DNA of 64,000 bases from positions 16,187 to 80,186 of the forward strand of contig NZ_JAJGBK010000021.1 in assembly GCF_020696975.1 (NCBI RefSeq). Direction: 5' to 3'. This document shows, piece after piece, positions 17,973-26,898 of the stretch. How positions within the stretch are numbered: position 1 is the stretch's first letter; each line of letters starts with the position of its first letter. This DNA is from Methanoculleus sp. (GTDB lineage Archaea > Halobacteriota > Methanomicrobia > Methanomicrobiales > Methanoculleaceae). A program made the position numbers and the translations under genes. The notes under the pieces are model-generated. The model did not search any database. It saw only the letters and a program-made list of their open reading frames with translations, and was not told the origin of the DNA.

Positions 17973-18831
17973 TGAACCGCCTGCAGAGGTCCTGCACGAA
18001 CGCTCCCGCTTCTGCCATCTTTGCATTCTCCCACGGGTCAAGGTCCCACTCCTCGATGCCGATGACGCCCTCGCGGCCGATCCGTGCCGGGACGCCAAGC
18101 GAGCAGCCGGAGAGACCGTACTCGCCGTCAAGCACGCACGAGCAGGGAAGCACCTCGCGCCGGTCCTCGAGGATTGCACGGATCAGCATGGTGATGTGGT
18201 ATGCCGGGCCAAAGACCGTGCCGCCCTTGCCGCGGATCACCTCCATGCTCGCCCCCCGCATCCGGGAGAGGATTGCTTCCCGCTCGGCGAGCCCGATATT
18301 CGCACCGACTTTCGAGAAGAGCGGCACCTGGTGTTCGCCGTGCTCGCCGAGCACCCAGGCAGGCCCGCAGTTCCCCGCATCCTTAAGGAGACGGGCAAAG
18401 CGTGCGCTGTCGAGCTGGCCGCCGAAGCCGATGCACCGTTGCCGCTCAATGCCCATCATCTTCCAGAGTCCGTAGTTGTTCGCGTCCATGGGGTTCGTGA
18501 CGGTGATGACAACACCGGCAAACCCCCGCAGGAGTTCACTGCAGCGCTTCGCCACCGGGATGTTGGCCTCGAGGAGGTCGGCCCGGGTCTTTATGTCGGG
18601 CGTCCTCGGGGTGCCTGCCGCAAAGACGAAGATGTCGGCCTCCCGCATCGCCGCCGTATCGGTGGAGAACGCAACATCGATACCCGTGTGCTGCAGGTCA
18701 AGCACCTGTGCCCGAAGAATGGGCTCGTAGATGTCGTAGACGATGATCTCATCGGCGAGACCGAGCGCGGCGGAGAGGAACGCTGTCTCGCCCCCTACCT
18801 TTCCTACACCTAAGATTGCGAGCGAGGTCAT
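17965..18831 (-). CDS. mdh: Malate dehydrogenase (lactate/malate dehydrogenase family)
   Basis: Interconverts malate and oxaloacetate with a nicotinamide cofactor, part of the incomplete TCA pathway of methanogens. The 288-residue protein has the Rossmann motif ILGVGKVGGET at the N-terminus, the specificity region AAGTPRTPDIKTR (an arginine here favours malate over lactate), and the catalytic histidine in LGEHGEHQVP. The length is a little short but normal for archaeal members. It is the first gene of an operon with polB, an odd metabolic-replication pairing. Confidence 0.9.
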   Translation of the reverse strand: MTSLAILGVGKVGGETAFLSAALGLADEIIVYDIYEPILRAQVLDLQHTGIDVAFSTDTAAMREADIFVFAAGTPRTPDIKTRADLLEANIPVAKRCSELLRGFAGVVITVTNPMDANNYGLWKMMGIERQRCIGFGGQLDSARFARLLKDAGNCGPAWVLGEHGEHQVPLFSKVGANIGLAEREAILSRMRGASMEVIRGKGGTVFGPAYHITMLIRAILEDRREVLPCSCVLDGEYGLSGCSLGVPARIGREGVIGIEEWDLDPWENAKMAEAGAFVQDLCRRFNG

Positions 18832-18998
18832 AGTATCGGTCCAGATTCTCTATCGGTCAAGATTGTGCGCGCAAAGAAGCCCCGCTTCACGGAGAATAAC
18901 GATCCGGCAGGGGAAAGGGACGTCTTACCGCCTTCCGTACCGGAATCCGGGCCCCGGAGAGCGGAGCTCAATCGTCCTTTGCTAGTACACTTGGCGCG

Positions 18999-19016
18999 AG
19001 AGTATAATAATACTCT
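18999..19016 (+). promoter_or_regulatory. pyrDK promoter TATA region with inverted repeat
   Basis: The arms agagtat and atactct form a perfect 7-bp inverted repeat with a 4-nt spacer (aata). The TATA-like tataataa falls across it, about 25-30 nt before the pyrD ATG at 19034. A regulator binding here would block the promoter. The symmetric sequence and its position are seen; regulation is inferred. Confidence 0.45.
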
Positions 19017-19033
19017 ACTCCCACCTTTTTTCA

Positions 19034-19921
19034 ATGGTTGCGCTTTATCCAGGCTCCATCGAGGTCGGTGGCATCCGGTTGAAGAACCATCTTCTTCTGG
19101 CGGCCGGCATCCTCGGAACCACCGGGGCGTCGCTCGCCCGCGTCCTCGCGAGCGGTGCAGGTGGTGTGGTCACGAAATCCATCGGCCCGAGCCCCAAGGA
19201 GGGACACCCCGGACCCTGCCTGATCGTCGTCGACGGCGGCATCATCAACGCGATGGGTCTCCCCAACCCCTCGGCCGCATTCGTGGACGAACTGACCGTC
19301 CTCCGGGACGAGCCGGTGATCGTGAGCATCTTCGGGGGGACGCCGGAAGAGTTCCGGACGGTTGCCGGGTGGTTTGCCGGCACGGCTTCCGGGCTCGAAC
19401 TGAACCTCTCCTGCCCCCACGCGGAGGGGTACGGGGCGGCGATCGGGAGCGACCCGGCTCTCGTGGAGGAGTGCACACGGGCGGTGGCCTCTCTCGGGGT
19501 TCCGACCTGGGTGAAACTCACCCCGAACGTCGCCGATATCGGCGAGATCGGGGCAGCCGCAGAACGTGGCGGAGCGGACGCGATCGTTGCGGTGAACACC
19601 GTGAAGGCGATGCGGATATCGACGGCCCTTCGCCGACCGGTGCTTGGAAACCGTTTCGGCGGGCTCTCGGGGAAAGCGATCTTCCCCATCGCTGTCCGGT
19701 GCGTCTACGACCTCTACGAGGCCTGCTCCATCCCGATTATCGGGTGCGGCGGGATCTCCACCGCCGACAACGTCGTCGAGATGATGATGGCGGGTGCGAG
19801 CGCCGTGGAGATCGGGAGCGCGGTCATCGATGGCATCGATATCTTTGCTACGATTGGAAAGGACCTCTACAGCCGCGACGGCATCGACGCACGCGAGATC
19901 GTGGGGTGCGCCCATGCATGA
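19034..19921 (+). CDS. pyrD: Dihydroorotate dehydrogenase, catalytic subunit (class 1B)
   Basis: Oxidises dihydroorotate to orotate in pyrimidine synthesis. A 295-residue TIM barrel with the FMN-site patterns TKSIGPSPKEGHPGP and a conserved NLSCPH motif; the catalytic cysteine of class 1B lies in the LNLSCP region. The C-terminal phosphate-binding strands are IPIIGCGGIST and GASAVEIGSA. The partner PyrK overlaps the 3' end by 8 nt, which identifies the NAD-linked 1B type. Start is chosen at the first ATG after the palindromic TATA region. Confidence 0.95.
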   Translation: MVALYPGSIEVGGIRLKNHLLLAAGILGTTGASLARVLASGAGGVVTKSIGPSPKEGHPGPCLIVVDGGIINAMGLPNPSAAFVDELTVLRDEPVIVSIFGGTPEEFRTVAGWFAGTASGLELNLSCPHAEGYGAAIGSDPALVEECTRAVASLGVPTWVKLTPNVADIGEIGAAAERGGADAIVAVNTVKAMRISTALRRPVLGNRFGGLSGKAIFPIAVRCVYDLYEACSIPIIGCGGISTADNVVEMMMAGASAVEIGSAVIDGIDIFATIGKDLYSRDGIDAREIVGCAHA

Positions 19922-20678
19922 GCAGATGCCTCTCGGGGTTACGATAACGAGGATCGTAGAGGAGACGCCGTCGATCAGGACGTTCGTCTTCGACCGCGAG
20001 ATCGCCGCCCGGCCGGGGCAGTTCGTGATGGTCTGGGTGCCGGGCGTGGACGAGGTTCCGATGGCCCTCTCCTCCCCGTCCTCGATCACCGTCCAGAAGG
20101 TAGGGGACGCGACCGCCGTCCTCTTTGCGATGGGCGAGGGAGACCGTATCGGGATACGCGGTCCCTACGGCAACGGGTTTGCCGTCTCGGGGCGGACGCT
20201 CGCCATCGGCGGCGGCGTCGGGGCCTCCCCGCTGCTGCCGCTTGTCACGGCCGGGCATGTGGACACCTTCCTTCTCGGCGCACGGACGGCCTCCGAGCTC
20301 CTCTTTGCGGACCGGATACGCGAAGATGCGACGCTGATGGTCGCGACCGACGACGGCACCGCCGGCCACCACGGGTTCGTGACGGAGCTCATCTCACGGG
20401 TGGACCTCGCCGACTTCGCCCACATATGCGTCTGCGGGCCCGAGATCATGATGAAGGCGGTGCTCGCCGTCCTCGACCGGGAAGGGTGTGCAGAGCGGGG
20501 GCAGTTCTCCCTCCACCGTTACATGAAGTGCGGGGTTGGTCTCTGCGGTTCATGCTGCACCGACCCGCACGGCCTGCGGGTCTGCAGGGACGGGCCGGTC
20601 TTCACCGGCGACGTCCTGCTCGGAAGCGAGTTCGGGCACCACACACGCGACGCAAGCGGGAGCAGGCACAGGGTCTGA
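19914..20678 (+). CDS. pyrK: Dihydroorotate dehydrogenase, electron transfer subunit
   Basis: Iron-sulfur flavoprotein that passes electrons from PyrD to NAD. The 254-residue protein has a ferredoxin-reductase-type FAD domain (RPGQFVMVWVPG), a nucleotide-binding domain (AIGGGVGASPLLPL), and a C-terminal 2Fe-2S cysteine cluster: CGVGLCGSCC with a further cysteine in RVCRDGPVF. The ATG at 19914 overlaps pyrD; the frame extends upstream only within pyrD. Both subunits are thus one translational unit. Confidence 0.94.
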   Translation: MHEQMPLGVTITRIVEETPSIRTFVFDREIAARPGQFVMVWVPGVDEVPMALSSPSSITVQKVGDATAVLFAMGEGDRIGIRGPYGNGFAVSGRTLAIGGGVGASPLLPLVTAGHVDTFLLGARTASELLFADRIREDATLMVATDDGTAGHHGFVTELISRVDLADFAHICVCGPEIMMKAVLAVLDREGCAERGQFSLHRYMKCGVGLCGSCCTDPHGLRVCRDGPVFTGDVLLGSEFGHHTRDASGSRHRV

Positions 20679-20710
20679 GAACGTCCCGTAAAAAGTCAGA
20701 AGAGGGGGAG

Positions 20711-21973
20711 TCAGGCTAAGAAGTCCTCCTGGGGCTCAAGGAAGAGGGAGATGATGTTCTCCACCCATCCGAGCACCTGCGAGACGATCGGGACCTCCCC
20801 ATCCGGCACCCGGGCGTCCGCCTCCACGACACTGCCGGAACTCTCGTTTGCAGCCGTCGGCAGGGGGGTCAGGTCGTCCTCAACCGGAGTCGGGAGTTCA
20901 ACCCCCCCTCCCACTGCCTCTTCCGGCTCCCCGCTCTCGAGCAGGGCCGTATCCCTCGTGAAGAGACGGATGAACCGGTCGCCGTCGCCACCCCCGACAA
21001 CCAGGAACGTGCCGTCAGGCGTCACGGCAACAGACTCCGCACGACCATTGAGGGTGATCTTCTGGATCTCGGCTCCCGTACGGTCGAGGACATAGACCGT
21101 CCGGCCGGATGCGGCGAAGACCTCTCGTGCTTCGTTCGTCAGCGCTGTTGAGAGGATGGCATCGCTGGTCGGGTACTTCCAGAGGTGCTCCCCCTGCCCC
21201 GTCGAGAGGTAAACACACCGGTCAAGCGATCCGGCTGCCACAAACCTCCCGTCCGGGGTGAGGGCAATCCCCTCCACGCGCTTGCCGGTGCCGTAACTCC
21301 ATGATTCTCCCTGCCTGCTGTTGAGATAATAGACCCCCTGGTTGTCACACCCGACCGCAATGACGCGGCCGTTATCCGATATGGCAATACCGTGAGTATC
21401 GGTCCCCATATCGTAATCCCAGAGGGTCTTCTTATTCTTATCAAAGAGATATATCGCGCCGTTATCGCACCCGGCGGCGATATAGGCTCCGTTAGAGGAG
21501 AGTGCCACGTCATTGTAGACGAAGGTCGTCTTCTCGGTCCAGACCAGATCTCCGCTTCTATCAAAGAGGTAGAGTTTGTCCGCAGCGACACCGATCAAAG
21601 ACCCTTCGGGTGATATCCCGACACCGTTCACCCGCGAACCGACAGGGGTCCTCCAGATAACGGCACCCTCCCGATCCACGAGGTATACCACCCGGCCCGC
21701 ACCGGCAACGATCGTTGAACCGTCCTGCGTGATTGCCACAGAACTGACGGCATCGCCGGCCCCGAATTCCCACAAAGGAGCATAGGTCTCCCCCGCAGCG
21801 GATGCAAACCCGCACAGGGCAGTGATGAGACAGCAGAACAGGAAGAGCGATGCAAAGAGCCGATTGGTCCGGGACCTGCGGGATCCGTACCCGGAGTGCG
21901 CGAATACCAGGCTCGCGGGCTCTGCCCGGCCTCGCATGGTAGAGTGAACTGAAGTTACTTCCCCCGATAACAT
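20711..21973 (-). CDS. Exported WD40/PQQ-like beta-propeller protein
   Basis: A 420-residue protein. After a signal-like hydrophobic stretch (residues about 38-58) come about seven propeller blades, each with the pattern D-G-x-x-I-A-A-G plus 'VYLFDR' type strands. The C-terminal 80 residues are acidic and Pro/Thr-rich (a linker), and the last 20 are amphipathic. It probably binds a partner at the cell surface; no enzyme activity is indicated. Start choice is uncertain: an ATG at 21937 would give a shorter N-terminus with the same signal peptide; the TATA box at 21998-22005 would make 21973 leaderless. Confidence 0.8.
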   Translation of the reverse strand: MLSGEVTSVHSTMRGRAEPASLVFAHSGYGSRRSRTNRLFASLFLFCCLITALCGFASAAGETYAPLWEFGAGDAVSSVAITQDGSTIVAGAGRVVYLVDREGAVIWRTPVGSRVNGVGISPEGSLIGVAADKLYLFDRSGDLVWTEKTTFVYNDVALSSNGAYIAAGCDNGAIYLFDKNKKTLWDYDMGTDTHGIAISDNGRVIAVGCDNQGVYYLNSRQGESWSYGTGKRVEGIALTPDGRFVAAGSLDRCVYLSTGQGEHLWKYPTSDAILSTALTNEAREVFAASGRTVYVLDRTGAEIQKITLNGRAESVAVTPDGTFLVVGGGDGDRFIRLFTRDTALLESGEPEEAVGGGVELPTPVEDDLTPLPTAANESSGSVVEADARVPDGEVPIVSQVLGWVENIISLFLEPQEDFLA

Positions 21974-21984
21974 CAGACCCTGAC

Positions 21985-22254
21985 TTATCTGATCGTGTAT
22001 ATATCCCTTACGGGGAGCCGGGCCGGCCTCACACGCCGGAGGGTCCAGAGCACACGCTCAACTCCCTGTTCGGGATGGCACGGCATCGCCAGGGTTTCAA
22101 GCACGTCGCAGAGAGCGGTTAGGATAGATCCGGTGAAGCCCGGGTTGGCGGTCATGCCCGGGGGGTATACCGGGGTAACAATGAGACAGGGTGAACCGCC
22201 GGGAAAGACCCGGAGTACCGGCCCGCTTATGACGGCCCCTGTTCGGACCTGCAC
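21985..22254 (-). CDS. Small hypothetical protein, 89 aa, overlapping the end of mobA
   Basis: An open frame with G/C-biased third positions overlaps the last 28 nt of mobA on the same strand. Its ATG is preceded by a ribosome-binding sequence (ggtggagacg), which is the main support. The peptide is moderately hydrophobic in the middle (LIVTPVYPPGM) and basic at its end. Nothing is recognised. It could be a translated small gene coupled to mobA, or chance. Part of its DNA resembles the conserved loop of 5S rRNA by coincidence (see rejected items). Confidence 0.5.
   Translation of the reverse strand: MQVRTGAVISGPVLRVFPGGSPCLIVTPVYPPGMTANPGFTGSILTALCDVLETLAMPCHPEQGVERVLWTLRRVRPARLPVRDIYTIR
21998..22005 (-). 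promoter_or_regulatory. TATA box of the beta-propeller gene
   Basis: On the minus strand gatatata lies about 25-30 nt before the ATG at 21973, giving a predicted start of transcription close to that ATG. It falls inside the 3' end of the small ORF that follows mobA. Confidence 0.45.
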
Positions 22255-22862
22255 GCATCGTCTCCACCGTGCTCTGCGGACGGGTCGAACAGTTCCAGGT
22301 CCTTTAAGTTATTGATGTTGGTGAACGTCAGCAAGTCCGGATCGATCTCCCGGATCTTCTCCACGCTCACGTACCGGGCATTCAGGCTCCGCACCATCGA
22401 GCGAAGCGAGAGCGACTCGTGCTCCTCAAGGTAATCGAGGAGTGCGCTCGTCCGGTAGACCGCGTGGAGCGGTTCAAGCATATCGGCGTTCCAGCTCGGG
22501 ATGGCAGCATCGTAGCCCTCCGCGGCCCCAAAGAGCATCCTCACCACCCCGGGGTGGATGCAGGGCATATCGCAGGCGGCAACGAAGATGTACTCGCCGT
22601 GCACTGCGAGGGCACCCGCATGCAGCCCGCCGATAGGTCCAAGGTCCCTCCTGATATCCGGTATGCACCGGATCTCCCCGAGATGGCCGAACCGTTCACA
22701 CTGTTCGGGGTCCCGGGCAACCACCACGATCTCATCCACCACCTCAGAGAGGGTACCGATGAGACGGTCGATGAAGGTCTCGCCCCGGAAGGTGAAGAAG
22801 TACTTCTCCCGACCCCCGGCGCGCCGTGCCGCTCCACCAACAAGGACTATTGCAGACTGCAT
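22227..22862 (-). CDS. mobA: Molybdenum cofactor guanylyltransferase-like protein (MobA)
   Basis: Transfers GMP to molybdopterin to make the bis-MGD cofactor that formate or formylmethanofuran dehydrogenases need. The 211-residue protein has the nucleotidyltransferase signature VGGAARRAGGREK (a relative of GGxSxRMGxxK), then VVVARD, the aspartate-bearing VAACDMPCIHP and AVHGEYIF strands. One substitution: the classic serine-arginine pair is replaced by AARRAGG. The gene follows panE-like by 19 nt. MobB-MoaE is encoded 33 kb away. Confidence 0.85.
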   Translation of the reverse strand: MQSAIVLVGGAARRAGGREKYFFTFRGETFIDRLIGTLSEVVDEIVVVARDPEQCERFGHLGEIRCIPDIRRDLGPIGGLHAGALAVHGEYIFVAACDMPCIHPGVVRMLFGAAEGYDAAIPSWNADMLEPLHAVYRTSALLDYLEEHESLSLRSMVRSLNARYVSVEKIREIDPDLLTFTNINNLKDLELFDPSAEHGGDDACRSEQGPS

Positions 22863-22881
22863 GCTCCTCTCCCCCCGACCG

Positions 22882-23793
22882 TCAGAGCCGCTCCCGGAAG
22901 CGGATCAGTTCGGCGATGCAGGTATTGTAGGGCGCGTCGATGCCGTGTCTCCGGGCGAGCGCCGCCACCGCGCCGTTCAGGAAGTCGATCTCGGTCCTCC
23001 GGCCCAGGGTGAGGTCCTGGAGCATCGACGAATGATGAGCGGCCGTCGGCGGGAGTTGAGTCGTCCGGAGGTGCTCCAGGTACGCTTCCGGCGTCATCCA
23101 GGGGAGGGTGACGCCCTCGGCATCCACCACCCGATAGGCCTCCTCCACAATCGCGGTGACGATCGTCCAGGCGTGCGGATCGGTGAGCGCGCCGTAGGGG
23201 ACGTTCATGACGGCTCCGAGCGGGTTCAACGCGCAGTTGTAGAGGGTCTTACTCCAGATATCGGTCCGGATTGCATCGGTCGCCTCCACCCGGATGCCGG
23301 CCTTCCGGATGAGGTCCGCGAGAAGCCCGACCCGGTCGTCCATGCCGGAAGGGAACCGGCCCAGTTTCATCGGGGCCGCCTCGACCGAGACATGGACCGA
23401 TGCATCGCCCCGCCACTCGAACCCGGTGATGATCATGGCGCCGATGATCCGATCGGTGAACCGCCCGATGATCTCCTCGTTGCCGATCCCGTTCTGGAGG
23501 CTCACGACCTCGCGCCCCCTGATGGCGTCGGCGAACTGGCGGCAGACCGCCTCCGTGTCGGTTGACTTTGCGGTGATGATGTAGTAGTCGGCGTCCTGCC
23601 ACGCATCGGGGAGATCCTCGGAGCAGCTGAAACGGTATGTGCCCTCTCCCCAGATTCCAGTCAGCAGGAATCCGCGTTCCCGCACCGCGTCCGCATGCCG
23701 CTTCCTGGCGACGGCGTGGACATCCGCAACGCGGGATAATTTTGCGGCAATGGTCAGGCCGACCGCCCCCGCACCCAGGACTGCGATCTTCAT
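22882..23793 (-). CDS. Ketopantoate reductase family protein (PanE/ApbA)
   Basis: A 303-residue NADPH-dependent reductase. The N-terminal Rossmann motif is VLGAGAVG, followed by TAKSTDT, and the C-terminal helical domain has the catalytic-lysine region SKTLYNCALNPLGA. The reaction by family is 2-dehydropantoate to pantoate in CoA synthesis, but archaeal members also include other ketoacid reductases, so the symbol is not assigned. The frame is open upstream to 24237, antisense to nothing useful; the ATG at 23793 starts MKIAVLGAGAVG. Confidence 0.85.
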   Translation of the reverse strand: MKIAVLGAGAVGLTIAAKLSRVADVHAVARKRHADAVRERGFLLTGIWGEGTYRFSCSEDLPDAWQDADYYIITAKSTDTEAVCRQFADAIRGREVVSLQNGIGNEEIIGRFTDRIIGAMIITGFEWRGDASVHVSVEAAPMKLGRFPSGMDDRVGLLADLIRKAGIRVEATDAIRTDIWSKTLYNCALNPLGAVMNVPYGALTDPHAWTIVTAIVEEAYRVVDAEGVTLPWMTPEAYLEHLRTTQLPPTAAHHSSMLQDLTLGRRTEIDFLNGAVAALARRHGIDAPYNTCIAELIRFRERL

Positions 23794-23812
23794 CTCAAGT
23801 ATATAGGTTGAG

Positions 23813-24283
23813 TTACCTGTTAATTCCTCTCTTTTCCGACGCACAGGGGCCGGGTGCACGGCGTTCCATGGCGAGCAGCGCCTCCTTGATCGAGAGATCC
23901 GGGGTGAACCCGCCGATACCGGTCTTCGCGACGACACGGTGGCAGGGCACCACGATCGGGGTCGGATTCCGTGCCATTGCCGATCCGACCACCCGCGGCG
24001 CGGTCCCGACGATCCGGGCGATATCGCCGTAGGTGACGGTCCCGCCGCAGGGGACCGTACGGACGGCGCGGTAGATACGGGCAGATGTGGAGTCTCCCTC
24101 GGTTGCGATGCTTCTGAGGGAAGTGAGGTCTGCCGGCAGCCCGGCACAGTAGCGCCGGATCTCTTCCGGGACCGGCCCCGGAAGTTCAACACGGGCGAAC
24201 CGGACCCGGTAGATGAGGTCGTCCTGCCATGCCACATGGACGTACCAGAGGCCGAACCGGCACGACCCGGTCACGATCGCCAT
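23813..24283 (-). CDS. ogt: Methylated-DNA-protein-cysteine S-methyltransferase (Ogt)
   Basis: Suicidal repair enzyme that removes alkyl groups from O6-guanine. The 156-residue protein has the active-site motif PCHRVV (cysteine acceptor) preceded by the DNA-binding helix region TYGDIARIVG and the conserved arginine/alanine in AMARNP. It overlaps the XPD-like helicase gene by 13 nt, so the two DNA-repair proteins are co-translated. The C-terminal tail is slightly longer than usual. Confidence 0.93.
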   Translation of the reverse strand: MAIVTGSCRFGLWYVHVAWQDDLIYRVRFARVELPGPVPEEIRRYCAGLPADLTSLRSIATEGDSTSARIYRAVRTVPCGGTVTYGDIARIVGTAPRVVGSAMARNPTPIVVPCHRVVAKTGIGGFTPDLSIKEALLAMERRAPGPCASEKRGINR

Positions 24284-26283
24284 TTACCGGCCTCCTTCTT
24301 GAAGAGGTCGATGGTGCATGCGGTCATCTCCTCCTGCATCCACGGCGGCAGCCCGGCATGGACCCGGGACTCGAGGAACCGCTTATCCCCGACAACAAGC
24401 ATTCCGCGATCCTCGGGTGTCCGGAGCACTCTCCCGAGTGCCTGCAGCGCGCGGTTGACCGCCGGGAGGGTGTAGCTGATGAACTCCCCCTCTTCGCCGA
24501 ACTTCATCCGGAAGTAGTCAATCACCATCCTGCGGACACGGTTGAAGGGGGCGAGCGGGAGGCCGATGACGAGCGCTCCCGAAAGCATATCACCCCGGTA
24601 GTCCAGGCCCTCGCTCCACTTGCCGCCGCATACCGCAAAGAGGATGCCCGAGCGGCCCGTCCCGGGGAGGGCCATAAACTCCCGAAGCATCCCGGCCGAG
24701 GCTGCGGTATCCTTTGACTCGATGTAGATCTGCTTTCCCCGGATCCGGGGAGCGCAGCGTTCTGCAAACGTGTTCAGGAGGTCGTACGAGGGGAAGTAGA
24801 TCGCGAGGTTCCCCGGGAGGCGGGCAAACGTGGTGATGTAGTCCTCGGTCCGCGCGAGGTTCTCTTTGTCCCGGCGCATCGAGTAGGCGGTGGTGATGTC
24901 GCTTGTGCAGAAGATGCGGCGGTTCTCCGGGGGGAAGGAGTTCGGGAGCGATATCGTTGTGACGGGAAGGTCGCCGAAGTAGTAGCGGCGGTAACTCTCG
25001 ATGGGAGAGAGCGTTCCGGATATCAGGACCGTGCAGGCGTGCGCCTGGGCGATATCCTGGAGTTTGGTGCTCGGGTCGATGTTTCGGACCTCAAGCGCCA
25101 CAGTCCCGTCATCCTCCTTCCGGTAGACCGTCAGGTACGCCGGGTCGGCCGCCGACCGGAAGATCCGGTAGAAGAACTCGGTCAGCCGCTCGATTGCGCT
25201 CTCCCGGAACTCGCCCGCCTGCATGTTCTTCTCGCGGATCCCCTCGCTGATCTTGAGGAGGTCGTCCACGACCTCCTCCATGCTCCGGTAGAGTGTGCCG
25301 GAGAGGATCATCCGCTGGAAGATCGCGGGGTCGAACCAGTCCTCGATCTCGTGGGAGGCTTTGAGCGCCTCCATGAACCGGGTTATCTGAGGAAGGATCT
25401 GGGCGACGGCGTCCGCCTGGTGCTGGGAGCGCCGCCGACCGGCGAGTTCATGTTCGGCCTGGACGATATCGCGCTCCTCGATCGTCACGCTCTCGATGCT
25501 CTGGACGACATCGCCGCAGTTGTGGGCCTCGTCGATGAGCAGCAGGGTATCGTGCCCCTCAACCCCGAGCGACTGGTAGAGCTGCTCCCGGATGATGTCG
25601 TCAAAGAGGTGATAGAAGTTCACGAGCACCACATCGGCTTCCCGGGCGGCATGCATCATTGTGTCGTAGGGGCAGATGTCGCCGCAGAACCCGGCAAGCT
25701 GGTCGGGCCAGATGAGCTCGGTGCTCACCCGCTCGGCCCGGACGCGCAGGGCCGCCGACGGGATCATCTTCAGCCCGGCATCCTCAGGCTCCACAAAAGA
25801 TTTGCCGTGGATGAAGTAGGGGCAGATGAGCGGGTGGTCCGGGTCCATCTTCCGGATCTGCTGCCGGATCTGGCGGTCGTTTGCCGGGACGAGCGATCCC
25901 TTCTGCGCCCGCTCCCGCATCAGCGCCGTCGAGAAGGCCTTGACGCCCTCGCACCGCCGGTAGATATCCCCCTCGCCGCCGAGCGGGCACATGCTGGACT
26001 TGCCGATGAGGTAGGCGAACTTGAGGCCGCCACGCCTCTTCCGGATGAGATCGAGTTCGCGCATGAACGTCGAGAGTTGACTGATAGTCCTGACGGCGAC
26101 GAGCACTTTGCGTCCCCGGCTCTCCGCGAGGAGCGCGGAGACCACGCTCGACTTGCCGCTCCCGGTCGGGGCATCAATCATGGCGATGCCGCCGTCGCGC
26201 GCGACAGATGCAGCCGCCTCAAGCATCTCCCGCTGGTTGGGCCGGTACTCCCGGTACGGGAACCAGCCGTCGAGGGTATCCAT
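24271..26283 (-). CDS. XPD/Rad3-family DNA helicase with Fe-S cluster
   Basis: A 670-residue superfamily 2 helicase. Walker A is DAPTGSGKSS (residues about 38-46), the DEAH box is LIDEAHNCGD, and helicase motifs V and VI are near QALGRVLRTPEDRG. The inserted 4Fe-4S domain is represented by cysteines at about 99, 111 or 154, 200 and 204 (FCGDICPYD), the last in the CPY context typical of XPD. It acts in nucleotide excision repair by family. Transcription reads on into ogt, panE-like and mobA. Confidence 0.92.
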   Translation of the reverse strand: MDTLDGWFPYREYRPNQREMLEAAASVARDGGIAMIDAPTGSGKSSVVSALLAESRGRKVLVAVRTISQLSTFMRELDLIRKRRGGLKFAYLIGKSSMCPLGGEGDIYRRCEGVKAFSTALMRERAQKGSLVPANDRQIRQQIRKMDPDHPLICPYFIHGKSFVEPEDAGLKMIPSAALRVRAERVSTELIWPDQLAGFCGDICPYDTMMHAAREADVVLVNFYHLFDDIIREQLYQSLGVEGHDTLLLIDEAHNCGDVVQSIESVTIEERDIVQAEHELAGRRRSQHQADAVAQILPQITRFMEALKASHEIEDWFDPAIFQRMILSGTLYRSMEEVVDDLLKISEGIREKNMQAGEFRESAIERLTEFFYRIFRSAADPAYLTVYRKEDDGTVALEVRNIDPSTKLQDIAQAHACTVLISGTLSPIESYRRYYFGDLPVTTISLPNSFPPENRRIFCTSDITTAYSMRRDKENLARTEDYITTFARLPGNLAIYFPSYDLLNTFAERCAPRIRGKQIYIESKDTAASAGMLREFMALPGTGRSGILFAVCGGKWSEGLDYRGDMLSGALVIGLPLAPFNRVRRMVIDYFRMKFGEEGEFISYTLPAVNRALQALGRVLRTPEDRGMLVVGDKRFLESRVHAGLPPWMQEEMTACTIDLFKKEAGKWRS

Positions 26284-26545
26284 TACATACAGATTCGACG
26301 GCTGACGTCAATGTAGTTTGGGTGCCCGGGGCGAAAGTGAAGGAGGTCGGACCGGTCACCGAATGGCAGGGGAGCGGGGCCCGATATGCCGGGATACCGC
26401 TACGAATCGCCATAGCGAGGATATCACCAGGCCTTGTCGGCAATAAGCGCATTTTGTAGACTCATTCAGCCAATAAACCCCGGAGAGCGGGCCCGGCCGA
26501 AAGTATTATAGCGTCATCGGTACACCTCCCGCCGGAGGAGAACAT

Positions 26546-26800
26546 ATGTCACTCAAGGCTGAGGTCATCGATAAGATAGCGGCCCTCGTCACAGCCGCAT
26601 TCGGCCTGGTCGCAGCTCTCGCGTGGAACGGCGCCATCCAGGAACTCTTCACGCTCATCTTCGGAGAGCAGAGCACACTCGTTGCAATGCTGGTGTATGC
26701 CATCGTCGTGACGATCGTCGCGGTGATCGCGGTTATCCTGATCGGCCGCGCCGCGGCGAAGGCAAAGGGAGAGGATGAGGCGGCGGCAAGAAGAAGGTGA
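26546..26800 (+). CDS. Small membrane protein, 84 aa (DUF5654-like)
   Basis: Two hydrophobic segments (residues about 11-36 and 46-68) with a basic, alanine-rich tail (KGEDEAAARRR). The pattern AAFGLVAALAWNGAIQELF is that of a conserved family of tiny archaeal membrane proteins. The ATG follows a strong ribosome-binding sequence (ccggaggag) about 6 nt away. Function unknown. It lies alone between the repair operon and the CorA pair. Confidence 0.8.
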   Translation: MSLKAEVIDKIAALVTAAFGLVAALAWNGAIQELFTLIFGEQSTLVAMLVYAIVVTIVAVIAVILIGRAAAKAKGEDEAAARRR

Positions 26801-26898
26801 ACCCCGGGCACCCCTCCATTTTTGGCATACCCTTCTCGACCGGAACCAGCCTGATCTCCGATGAGCCGGCATGATGACCAGCAGCGGGGCGGGGCCGG

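Noticed and set aside
22060..22090. Minus-strand sequence ccatcccgaacaggg followed by gttgagc resembles the conserved loop of archaeal 5S rRNA
   Set aside because: Only this motif matches. The flanks do not pair like 5S rRNA (no closing helix I or the helix IV/V features), and the bases fit a coding frame after mobA.
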